Of a DNA stretch of 64,000 bases, positions 11,206-23,200 are shown one piece after another. Numbering within the stretch: position 1 is the first letter of the stretch; each line of letters opens with the position of its first letter. A model generated the notes under the pieces. It had not been told where the DNA came from. It saw nothing but the letters and a program-made list of their open reading frames with translations, and did not search any database. The stretch is from Membranipora membranacea (lineage: Eukaryota; Bryozoa; Gymnolaemata; Cheilostomatida; Membraniporidae): positions 20,584,001 through 20,648,000 of the forward strand of contig OU612073.1 of the NCBI GenBank assembly GCA_914767715.1, read 5' to 3'. A program made the translations under genes and the position numbers.

Positions 11206-14200
11206 GATCTGGCCACCCAAGAGCTCAGAGGTGAGCTTAACAGCTTTGTTATGCCTATGAGACTCCCACAGATTGTCAAATCTAGAAACCAGTGCGATAA
11301 GGAGATGAAGTCCCAGGACTCTCAGAGACAACAGTTCACCCAGCAAATCCAGAGCCTGAAGAGTGTTGAGCTTAACGCTAAGGTACGGTCCGAAATAAGA
11401 TTTGTAAATCATTGGCGACAAATTATTTGGAACTGATTATTCAGTACCTTAAGAAGATCTTAACTATTGTTAATATCAGCAAACACAATCATTTAACCGA
11501 GACAACAGGCATGGCTATATCTGGTAGAAATCTCATTTGTTAGTTACTGTGAATGCATACCAATGCTTGGACCAAAACAAAATCAAATACTATGATAGAT
11601 AACGATAACTCAAAATTTACTCCAATTTCAAATCATTTTGATACTCATAGGTTGAGGTTGATGCTGATATGCCAAGACTCTACAACTTCCTCGCCGAGAG
11701 ATGGAATACTTTCCCAACCAGCCTTTCAACCAGAAGACAGGTCGTCAAATTCTCTGTCAAGCCTGATACTTCCTCCCAGAGAAACTTCACCCTCTCCTGT
11801 GGTGGACGATTCTTCCAATCCTCAGAGCTTGAGCAGATGGAGGCCCAGAACTGGAACCAGCAGCAGCAGGGCCAGAGACAATCACAGAGGCAGCAGAGCC
11901 AGCAGAGAAGTCTGATGTCCCTCCTCTGGGGCAGTGACGACCAGGATGAGCAAAGCCAGCCACAGCCAATCTCAACCCAGCAGTATGTACTATGTACTAC
12001 TTGTGATTTGTGTGCGAGCAGTGCTTGAAATTTGATGTCAATTAAAACAATGGTAACAGCTGCTTTTCAACATAAATTATAACATAACCATCAACACTTT
12101 TTCTGCAGGTTCCTCCAGTCTGACTCTCTTGGATCCCTGTACTACTTCCAGTACTTCACCCTGTCCTCCGAGTCTCACAACCAAGTCCGCAACATGACCG
12201 GAAACATGACCACCTACTACGAGCACAACTACCCAACCACCAGATCTCTGATCAGATTCCAGAGACCACCAGTTCCATCTTCTCAGGAGAGGGAGCCAGT
12301 TGAGTTCACCAACAAGATGGTATCTACCGTTAACCCAGGAAACAACGAGTTCATCTGGGCTAACAACATGAGCTGGGGAGAGAGAACCCATGGACAGAGA
12401 TCTAACCTCACAGTATGTTATTATGATGATGATATCCCCTTATCATTTTCGATGAAATCTGTGCAATGGCATATGCATTTTGGCATTATCTAGTGGTCAC
12501 AGCATTAGTACGACTTGAATGTCAAGTTTCAGGCCAAGTTTTTAAAATGACTCACCAACATCATTGATCGACTTTTACCTCTCATCTTTTTGGTGGACCA
12601 TCAGACTGACTCCAGACTACAAGGATGGAGTGAACTATTCTCAGAATGTTGAGGGATGCAGAGACCAGTATAGCGTCAGCTATCCAGTTAACTACAATGT
12701 CACCCACCAGTTCAGCTTCAACCACACCGATATTGTCGAGAGATACCTGAACTTTAGCTCTCCATCCTTTGTCAGCAACGCTCAGTCTCTGTTCGCTGAG
12801 CCTCTGTTCAACCAGCAGCCACAGCAGTCTCAACAGCATGGCAGATTCAACATCAGCCAGAACATAAGACCATCCTCCAACAGAGTATGTATAGTAAAAT
12901 GTTCAAGCAGAATGAAGTATTCACTTGTTTGTATATGGTCTCTGTCTTTTTGAGTTGCTATAAGGTCTAGCAAGACTTACAGTTATGGGGATTCAGAAAG
13001 TTAGTCATTATGCAAGACCATCTATATTGATTTTGCTGGACCTGTTTTAGTTCGACGTCAAGTTCCCACTGAGTGCGCCCAGTGTGCATTGAGATGAACG
13101 CCACCAACATCTACTCTCCAATGGAGGTCAACTTCTGGAAGTGGATGAGCCAGAACCAGTACCCTGTTAGCCAGATCAAGAACATTCATGACTTCCTGCC
13201 ACAGCATAACCGAGTCAATCCTTTCCAGAGCAGACGTGGTAAGGCAACTGTAGCAAAAATGGAAACTAGAATCAAAACTGATGTGTCAAAATACTTGTCA
13301 GTGAAAGTTTTCATATATTTTAATTACAGTTCACAATTGAGGTCATACATCAATTACTCTCATTGAGGTGCTGTAATGATGGCAACAATGTGTGTGTGTG
13401 TTTGCAGATATGTGTGTCATCCAGGCTCCAAAGAGCTTCACTTTTGGAAGACAGGAGGTCACCATGCCAAAGACTGACTGCGAGGTCATCCTTGCCGGAG
13501 ACTGCCGATCAAGCAACAAACAACTTCTTGTCAGCATCATGCCTGCCTCCAACCAGGGCAAGTCAGCTGAGAGAGTGAGTATTTGACAATGCTGGTTATT
13601 GAAGTTTTATTGATCACTTGATGATGCTAAGAAATTGAATTTTTTATGATCACTTGATTGGAGTAGAGGTTGTGGGTTTTATCCGATAGAAATAACGGAG
13701 GGATTTGGTGAATCAATTTCTTAATTTTCCCCTTCATGAAAGCAGTATACAGCCCAGCAATACCCTTTTTCATTATAGGAGCTGAAGACTGTTGTCGGAA
13801 GTAACAAGATCCAGATTGTGTTCACTCCACGCTCCTCATTCAACTCACAACAAATGAAGGTTAAGGTCAATAATGTCGAGAGACAGCTTAACCAGGACAA
13901 CCAGGTTGTTGTTGAGGAGTCAAGCAAGCCAGTTGCTGTTGTACAGTGTGACAAAAAGAGATGTGAGATTCTCAGCCAGAAGTACGGCGTGTATGTCAGC
14001 ATCAACAGCGAGAGAGTAACCGTTGAGGTACGCGGGTGACTTTTAATTTGTTTGTTGATTTTGCTACATATTTACCATGGAAATAATTCTGACTCCTTTT
14101 TGGCCTTGTTTAACTGATTTTTCTTATAGTAAATGTTTATATAGCTAATTGTGTTTGCTTGTTTCCAAGGTTAACTCTGAGAAGTCACACCAGATGTGCG

Positions 14201-15483
14201 GTCTCTGCTCCGGCAACCCTGAGATGCGCCATCAGCAGCAGCTCAATTCTACCGAGTCCCTGAACTGGTGGAAGCAGAACCAGGTACAGAACAGCCAGTG
14301 CACCACTGAGGAGCCAAGCAGACAGCAGCAACAGGAGACCTGCAACCAGCAGTACAAGCACAAGGCAAGGTTAACACCTGGTTATCATTATTCATCACCA
14401 TTGCATTTGTAAATCTCTTTCTATATGTAAGTTTATAGCATGGTTTGCTGTGCGGTTACTATTGACCACAATTGGCGCTTTGTACTACAGAGGTTGCTGT
14501 AATGAGAATTATTATGAAATATAAAAACAAATGATTTCTGACCATAGGTAAAATCCACCGTCGATGAGAATGGTCGTATGCAGACCTGTGTCTCAGTTAA
14601 CAGACTCCCAGTATGCAGCAGCAGATGCGACCAGAAATCCATCAGAACTAACAGTGAGCAGTTCAGATGTGTCTCCCAACCGCAGGCTCAGCAGCTCGAG
14701 ATCACTCCCAGAATCGAGGGTAAGCTTCTTTGAATATTGATTACAATAGGAAATGGATCACATGACAAAAAGAATTGCTGTCTTTCTCAAACGGATCTCT
14801 AAAAACTCAGTCAAGATAACTACCTTTGTCCTTTTATTCATCTTTGATGATCTTTTGCTCACCAAAATTCTTTTGTTCTGCTCCTCCATCTGCATTGACA
14901 AAAACAGCGTTTTCTGCCTCATTTCCTCCCTAAAATGACACAACGTCATCGAATTAAGTTTTCGTTCAGGTATTCATTTTCAGTAGCTCGGCAGCTTTCC
15001 GACAGTATATGATATGTTGATATTCGGATTGGTCTTTGACATTACCTTAATTAATTAAGTTGTCCACACTTTGACACCAGAACTTGTTGATACCCTTTGT
15101 TCTATGATGTCTTATTTTCAAACATTTATTTCAAAATTACCAATTAACAATCACCAATTTATTCCTTGACAGGTGAGGACCTTGTCCTTGATGATGAGAG
15201 AATTCTGAGAAGATTCCAGAACGCCAAGCAGATCCAGTCCAATGTCAACATTGCCATGTCCTGCCGCAACTAAATATAAATTAACTTGACTGAGCCTCAC
15301 CAACCCATCGTAACCTTCCTCAAAGCACTGAAACTATAACACTGTTCTGAGCTTAGATTACGATGTGAAAGGGGTTCTTTCTTGATCGAATATTATTTTT
15401 ATACCCATCAACCGCTTTGTTCAATCAATCCAGAGATTGATCCTTTGCATCCGTTTTCTCAACAATCGATAAATTTCTTAGCA

Positions 15484-15489
15484 AATAAA
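15484..15489 (+). terminator. Possible poly(A) signal of pseudogene A'
   Basis: AATAAA about 210 bp after the TAA stop at 15271-15273. It is the first canonical hexamer downstream. In such AT-rich DNA a chance match is quite possible. Confidence 0.3.
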
Positions 15490-16167
15490 AGCAACGCAAT
15501 TAAAACGAAGCCTTATCGATTCATCCTGTGGAAAGATTTAAGTTCTTTTGTTGAGTGTTCTAAAGACGAACCAAGGCATTCACCTCAGCAATAAGTGGAG
15601 AGGATATAGATATGTTACCATTTGGCTATGAAGACTAAATTTGGAGATCATTTTCAAGTGATCTGTTAATTCGATAATTAGACAGGACGTTCTGAAACGT
15701 GTTGAAGTGATGCTTCCTTTGGTCTGCATAATCTAATTTAATAGAAATGCCACAAACACGATTCCTAAGCTCATGATTTTGGCGGATATCAAGAGGAAAA
15801 ACGGGGAAGGTGACATTCAATTGCCTATTGAAAATTGAAGATTCTCTTTTAAGGTTTATTCTAATGAATTTTTAAGGTCGTACTTCATTTCTTTCGAAAG
15901 AGGACTGTAACATTACATGGGCCTCCTTGTTGATGCTTTCTCAGTTGTATTCTTTAGGCAGCATCAGGCCAATGTAAGGAAATTGGGTAGGACTTTTTTG
16001 AATGTATTTGCAACATATATAAAGCACTTGCCATTCCTCTCCATTTCTGACATGTTCTCAGCTGATATGAAGGCCGATATTGGAGTCTAGAGGTGGCGAG
16101 TGTAGTGGCAAGTGTGCTCGGATGATCAACGTGTATTGGTAACAATAGTTCCTTCAACTGTTGTTTG

Positions 16168-16450
16168 GAGTAGGAAGTAGCTCAGTTGGTTAGAGCGCCG
16201 TCCCTCCGTCGTGGGTTCGAATCCCACTGCAGTCTATTGACTTGTGGGGTTTGGTTGGACCCCCAGGTGTGCTCCGACCTGCCTGAAACTGAGAGCAAAT
16301 GGGCGCAGATATTGCTGCCTAGCCCCTAAGGCAACTGGTATTTCGCCGCCCATGCTTCGGGATGTGGCGTGTGATATGACATCTGATTTTAATCAACCTA
16401 TATTATCGATGAAAAGATTTTACCCTGTTTTAACAACAACAAAAATGGTG
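16168..16450 (+). mobile_element. tRNA-derived SINE-like element
   Basis: A tRNA-like head has a good box A (TAGCTCAGTTGG, from 16178) and box B (GGTTCGAATCC, 16214-16224). Only about 14 nt separate the D-arm end from the T stem, too short for an anticodon arm, and the flanking 7-mers do not pair as an acceptor stem. It is therefore a tRNA derivative, not a working tRNA gene. An unrelated body of ~200 bp follows and ends near an A-rich AACAACAACAAAAA tract around 16433. The 3' limit is approximate. Confidence 0.55.
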
Positions 16451-17889
16451 CAGGATTAAAATGTGAAACGCATATTTTGATTATTACTGCGTGATAAACA
16501 AGACAATAATTTTGGTGCTTTTATGATAAGAAAACAGGACATCAATTAAAATTATGCAGAAAATTAAGAAGTTTAACATTTCAGTTTTGCCATAAGATAT
16601 GCAATCTTGGTTTCAAACATTATAGCAAAAAAAAACAATTAATGGTGGGAAAGTGTTGTTGAAGCCGAGCAATGGGGTGAATTTGTACTATGTTAGGCAC
16701 TGTAAAATTGTTGTTATTAGTAACACCATTCTGAGATAGCCTGGGCAGGCTAATTCTCAGATATGTCTAATTTTGGTGTTCAGTGTCCTTCAAAAATGAT
16801 TTTCCGCGTAGTAGATTTGTTCTGTTTGCTAATATACAGAATTTTAGAGTTAAACCATTATGCTGGCCTTGTTGTCACTTTGCCAGTCTTGCAAAAACTG
16901 ATCATGATAGCTAATTGCAATTTTGCTCATCTGAGAGTTAAACGAGAACAGACAACTTGATTCAGTTAACTTCCTAATGCAGCAAGTGTGGTAGATTTTG
17001 ACTACGCCCAGTGGGCTATAGTATTATCCTTTTGCAGCTAGGAACAGCTGTCGAACATGTCCTGTATTATGCCAAGGAGTACTCTTTGATTGTGGATTGA
17101 GCAATATAAGTCAAACTTTAGCAAAGCCCTGGCAGTTGCTCACCTCTATTAACCACATAAAACAGTTGCTCTTGAAGCGAAGCACCCGTCGATCCATATG
17201 GACCTGAATTTAACGCTTCATTACAAGCTTCGAATTGTCAAATCTTTTTTGTCCATTTCTGAATAAATCTGGAAATTGTTGGAGGACAGGATATCCGTTC
17301 GTTTCAACATTTTCGGGTCTGATTGGGCAAATGCCTCCCTCAAACAATCTTATTTTATTATATTCAATCTTCTCCAATGTGTCACACATACCACACCCCT
17401 GTGCCTATATCTCCAAAAATTAATGAAAATAATATTTTGTACATTTTAATCCTGACAACAAAGAATTGATTGTTTACTTTGAATGAATGGAATCTAATGA
17501 CCGGTATTATATTCCACACCATTGTTTCCTCAAATCAAAATTCAACAATGATGTTTAAACATTTGTTACTGACCGAGTTACCTTTCCTTTCTGAAATCCG
17601 TATGTGAACCACAGCCGAGTTGCTCATGTCAGATATTTGCGCACCTTGCTGTATGTTGGTCTATTATTTATCAATGGTGTTTTGTTTATGCATTTACCTG
17701 TCAAATTCCATCGATTCAGAAAGAAACATTCAATGGGGTTGTGTTTTTCAGAGTGATCTCCCTTGATCATTCACATAAAATATACAATCATAGTTAGCAA
17801 AAGTTTAGATAAGTCATTAAAGGAAGGAGATAAAACTTTTACAAGTATAAACTCCTTGGTTTCAGCAAACTTTATTTCTATTATATAAA

Positions 17890-18155
17890 ACTCATGGGTT
17901 TACAATCCAGTTACTTTCAGTAGATACAGGGACAAGGGACACTCTCGACAGGCTACTACCTTGTTAGAGGATGCATGGATCCTTTTAGCAGCGGGTGTTG
18001 TTGCCTTGAACCATGTGCATTACATGACCCAATGAATTGTAAGGGGCACAGGAGCAATGCAATGCTCTTCCTAACACCTTTGCTACTGCCAGGAATCGAA
18101 CACGACAAATCTTGCATGAAGGAACGCGTGTTACCTATCGAGCCAAGACTCTTCC
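17890..18155 (-). mobile_element. tRNA-like SINE head, second family
   Basis: Read on the minus strand, a box A-like TGGCTCGATAGG (18145-18134) is followed by a box B GTTCGATTCC (18101-18092), with spacing suited to RNA polymerase III. The arms do not form a convincing cloverleaf. The body probably extends left toward 17890; limits are uncertain. Confidence 0.42.
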
Positions 18156-20286
18156 CTTTTTTCCCTTTATTAATGAAATAATTAGAGATGTCGCGATCAT
18201 AGATGCCACCTAACTTCTAGGGTGTTCATAAAGATTTAAATTGGATATGAATGGGTCAAGTAAGCGGTTGTCCGAAGAACTTTATTTTTAATTGATTTCA
18301 AGCTTTCATGGTACAAAAAAAATACAATTAGCACACCCTAAACTGGTTTCACTACACATATGTCAGGCCTGTAGTTCTAGGGGAGGCAGCGAGGCACTGA
18401 TCTATGGCACTGCCTCCTCTTGAAAGCTAAACACAGTGGCCTAAAAACACCATAATTGTATAGTCCATGTCAGAATCAGCTCCTCTGGGATTCCCAGATG
18501 CTAATTATATGCCTGAAATTGCTTGAGGATTAGCTTACAGCACTTCTCTCGGTGATGCTCCAGACCCGCCTCGGACTTTTGCCTCCACTACTATTTTTTC
18601 TCAACTACTGTATGTGGTTGAAAACAGGACTGTGATTCAGCCATTTCTTCCATTTTTTTCCAAATCGCCTTTTGAAAAGTGGTATGAGGCACTAGATAAC
18701 GGTTTCTTTTATTTTATATACATATACATTTATCATAAACACAAATCTGAAGTTTTGTGGACAATACTTCAAAATAAAAACTAAACCTCCTTAACCACAA
18801 TGAAATTCAGTTTCAGGAAGGAAGGTATCATTAAATAATCATTAATTTTGTTCTCGCATAAAAAATATTCCACTCATATATTTTGTGTTAAATGTGTGTT
18901 CAAACATTTTCCTTGCAATCAGTTTTGGGTGAGATTCAGGTAACATCTGAAGTTCAATGCTGGATCATTTATTATATCTCATTCAAATATTTTTTATGAT
19001 GGATATCATAATAGATATGCGATTAGGATTCACGCCGATTTTGGGTCCATAACGTGGGTCAGCATCAGATGCCTATGAATATAGCCTTGGCTTTGCCTCT
19101 ATCCTAATTTCCATGTCTGCAAAACCTATAAGTGTGATATGCTCCAATTATATCATACATAAGATGCAAATTCATGGTCTCATTATGTTCAGAGCCCCTC
19201 TATACTGAGGGACAACTCCTTAAACAGCACCATTGATGATTAGTTTTTATAGGGGTCCTGTCCTATCGGCAATAGAGATGCATACTATCAAGTTTGTTCG
19301 TGAGGAATTTTGGTGTGTGCCCTGGAATCAAGGGCTAATTTTCAGTTTAAATTTTGAAAAGTGTTGTGATGTAACCAGACTTCTTGAAATTGCTTGCAAG
19401 TTTGAAACATGTGTAAACAACCCATAGTGGCATATGACATACGCAGTTCTTGGCTAGTTTGAACTCAATATAAATGGTACTGATTATTATTTTATTCTGA
19501 GTACTAAATAAATACCAATACTAAGACTTATACTAAGTTCATCAATAGCCTTCATCAATTAACACATTTATTTATGCTGCATCAAGTAGACATGGGTGTA
19601 TTTGAGAATATTGCCAGCAAAACAAATTTTTATTGGTAATTGCTATTACTATCAGACTAATATCTAGACTCTGTCCAAGCCTCTAATAAATGCCTGAGCT
19701 TCTCCTTCCCGTACCCGTCAAAAATCCAAATGCAGTTAGCAATCCAATGCTTCACACAAAACCCAGCTGTAATCTAAAAATCTTTAGATGTGATGTGGCT
19801 GGTTTCTCCAAGAACCTAGCAACAAAGCATGAAGGATTTGTATCAATTATCAGGTTATGAAACTCAATAATCAAGGGATATTGCTTTAAATATAAAGCAA
19901 GGTTAAAAGGCCAAGAACCTGGTATTATGAGTGTCAGACAGGAAAAGCATTGGGAGCCTCTATATTAAATATTCTCTTGATACTAATCAAATAGAGTTAT
20001 GATCAATCATGTTTGCACTGCTATATATTTGTACTAAAACATTGGTATGAAAATTGAAGCTCCAATTTTGAGAAAATTGAATGAAGCGATTGTGAAAACA
20101 TTTTACATCACATCACCATTTGTAGCAAAATCAGTTAGTGTCATGCTTGTGAAAGATCACAAAAAATTTTTTTTTTGAGTATCAATGTAAAAACATGTGA
20201 GCACCGAAAGATTTTTCTGCATGAATGAATGCAATAGTAAAGATATTCATTGTTATTTAGAGGTCATCATCGTTGGTTGGTAGGTT

Positions 20287-23200
20287 CTAGTTCTGGCAAG
20301 ACATGGCAATGTTGACATTGGACTGGATCTGCTGGGAGTTCTGGAGTCTTCTCAGGATTCTCTCGTCATCAATGACAAGGTCCTCACCTGAAATAGTATG
20401 TAATAGTATGTAATGTATTACTTAAAATAGTATGTAATGTATTACTAAAAATAGTATGTAATGTATTACTAAAAATAGTATGTAAAGTATTACGGCTGGG
20501 TGATAAGCTATAACTACTGCTGTTATATGGACAGCAGGGTCATTGTGCTTTCCGTTGGTTCCAGTAGTGACCTCAAGCTGCTGATTCTCAACGATTTTAT
20601 GTGTACAGAGCAAATGAAAACAAAGACCTCTTTTATGATATCGTATAATTCTAATGAGTCCACCTCGAATCTCTTTAAGTTATGAGAAATACTTACCCTC
20701 GATTCTTGGAGTGATCTCAAGCTGCTGAGCCTGCTGCTGGGAGACACATCTGAACTGTTCACTGTTAGTTCTGATGGACTTCTGGTTGCATCTGCTGCTG
20801 CATACTGGGAGTCTGTTAACTGAGACACAGGTTTGCATACGTCCCTTCTGATCGACAGTGCTCTTGACCTGAAAGATGGAAGGGATAGTTATCGAATTAT
20901 TCGGTTTTTATCGCAATATTGATCATTGTACTATTTGTTTAAAAAGGGGGTCTGGTCTTAATCATTCTTTGGTAGTATTTCCCAGCATTTAAGAAACTTG
21001 ATAGTGTACTATGAGATTGACTATATCCCACCTTGTGCTTGTACTGCTGGTTGCAGGAATCCTGTTGCTGCTGTCTGCTTGGCTCCTGGATGGTGCACTG
21101 GCTGTTCTGTACTTGGTTCTGCTTCCACCAGTTCACGGAGTCAGTAGCATTAAGCTGCTGCTGGCGTCTCTCAGGGTTGAAGGAGCAGAGTCCACACATC
21201 TCATGCGACTTCTCGGCGTTGACCTAAAATATATTTATGATCTTAGATTTAATCTGCGTTTAGACAATTGAGAGATATCTTTGGCCCACCCAGTTTTGTC
21301 ATCTGTAGATATTTGAGATATTTGAGAAATTTGAAGTAAAAGGAGATTTAGAGTGTAAACTATCCGCTCACCTCAACGGCTACTCTCTGGCTGTCAATGC
21401 TGACATATACTCCATATTTCTCACTGAGGACCTCACACTTGATGTTATCGCACTGTACAATAGCAACTGGCTTGCGGGACTCCTCAACAACAACCTGGTT
21501 GTCCTGGTTGAGCTGTCTCTCAATGTTGTTGACCTTGACCTTCATATGCTGGGCGCTGAAAGTGCTGCTTGGGGTGAAGAAAATCTGGATCTTGTTGCTT
21601 CCGACAACTGTCTTCAGCTCCTAAAGAGACAGTAACAAAGGTTGATAAGTTGTAACACAACTATACTCTTTTTTGGAGTAAGTTTTCTGAGCTTGGCACG
21701 CAAGTGTTGCGCTTCTCATAGAGTGTCAATAATTATTTCTGTCACTCCTTGCCCTTGGAAGCTGAGCATTTGAATATTTAAGATTCATCTCATTGCTGTG
21801 CGCCCCTTTTTCATTATGACAACACAGTATAATATGTTTATATCATCATCTATAGATGAGAAATGCTTACTCTCTCAGCTGTCTTGCCCTGGTTGGAGGC
21901 AGGCTTGATGCTGACAAGAAGTTGTTTGTTGATTGATCTGCAGTCTCCGGCAAGGATGACCTCACAGTCAGTCTGTGGCATGGTGACCTCCTGTTTGCCG
22001 AATGTGAGACTTCTTGGGGACTGGATGACACAAACATCTGCAAGCAGGCAATTCTGGTTAATCCACAGAATATTTGAGGGATCTTAGCTTTTTACACCTG
22101 CTTATAAGAAGGGCATTTAGCTCTAGCAAATATCCTCAATAATCAACATATGTACATAATGATTACCACGTCTGCTCTCGAATGGGTTACTTCTGTGATA
22201 CACTGGAAGGTAGTCATGGATTGACTTGATCTGGCTAACTGGGTACTGGCTCTGGCTCATCCACTGCCAGAATTCGACCTCCATTGGAGAGTAGATATGA
22301 GAGGCATTCATGTTGATGCAAACTGAGCTTCTTGGGTGCATGGGGAACTTCATGTCAACCTAAAACAATTAGAGTGATCAATGAAAATGATATTGACGAG
22401 ATACAGGTCTGAATAAATTCTTCACATGTTATCAGGATAACTACATGATGTCATTTTAGCAGGAGCCATTTCACCATTGTAATACCAATTAAACAAAACT
22501 GGAAAATTCTTGTCTATAGGTGGGTATCCACAACTTTGGGCGTAATAAATCTTTGTAGTAAATACTGCAGAAAAATTTTCCTGACAAAGAATAAATCAAA
22601 ACGAACCCTGTTTGATGATGGCCTGATGGTCTGGCTGATGTTGAATTGACCGTTCTGCTGAGACTGCTGCTGATTCTGCTGCTGGCCCTGCTGATTCCAT
22701 TGCTGCTGCTGGCCCTGCTGCTGCTGGCTCTGTTGCTGCCACTGCTGCTGCCATTGTTGCTGTGATTGTTGCTGACCGTTATGCTGGAAGATGACTTCAG
22801 AGAAAAGACGCTGAGCAGAGTTCATCAGATATGAGCGGCTAGCATTAAGATATCTCTCAACGATGTCTGTGTGGTTGAATCTGAACTGGTGGGTGACATT
22901 GTAGTTGACTGGATAGCTGACGCCATTTCCATCACTGCATCCCTCAACATTCTGAGAATAGCACACTCCATCCTTGTAGTCTGGAGTCAGTCTGATTGTC
23001 CACTGTGAAAATCAACAGGTTCTTTTAACATGACTCGAAGATTTTACAATTTAACAAAAACAAAAACATCTCACACAATTTTAGTCTTAGTGAACAAAAA
23101 TGCACTGATCTTGAACAGGACAAGGTATGTGCGTATTTATAGATAATTCCTCGTCAACTTACGGTGAGGTTAGATCTCTGTCCATGTGATCTCTCTCCCC

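Larger units (their letters stand above)
3016..15273 (+). pseudogene. Vitellogenin-like pseudogene A' (end of exon 14 to exon 26)
   Basis: This is the 3' half of a yolk protein gene, opposite in orientation to all other copies. Exons: 3016-3028 (stub of exon 14, ending in a GT donor), 3185-3404, 6294-6465, 11206-11382, 11651-11982, 12109-12412, 12594-12884, 13051-13238, 13408-13574, 13779-14027, 14170-14364, 14548-14719, 15173-15273 (stop TAA). It covers the late lipid-binding region, the Gln-rich segments, the VWD domain (CGLC at the usual place) and the Cys-rich tail.

Defects: no promoter or first 13 exons; the exon 20 acceptor reads GG instead of AG (12592-12593); exon 21 is 5 nt shorter than in B-D and shifts frame to a TGA at 13090; a conserved Cys in exon 20 (DGVCYS) is Asn; intron 24 begins GC. 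A LINE and a BEL/Pao fragment sit in introns 15 and 16. The rest of the exons remain open, so decay is fairly recent. Confidence 0.85.
15274..20286. other. Tail-to-tail spacer between A' and gene B
   Basis: About 5 kb between two converging 3' ends. It holds tRNA-like SINE heads at 16168-16233 (plus) and 18082-18155 (minus), AT-rich unique sequence, and the putative 3' UTR of B at its right end (about 20200-20286). No ORF here shows a recognisable domain. A segment near 18365-18600, richer in GC than its surroundings, may be another old repeat that I do not recognise. Confidence 0.6.

Noticed and set aside
16170-16233. A working tRNA gene
   Set aside because: Boxes A and B are good, but the anticodon arm is too short and the acceptor arms do not pair; it fits a SINE head.
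22160-22170. RGD-like motif before the VWD domain
   Set aside because: RRG appears only if the exon 21 donor is read through; the spliced codon is GAT, giving SRRDVC.
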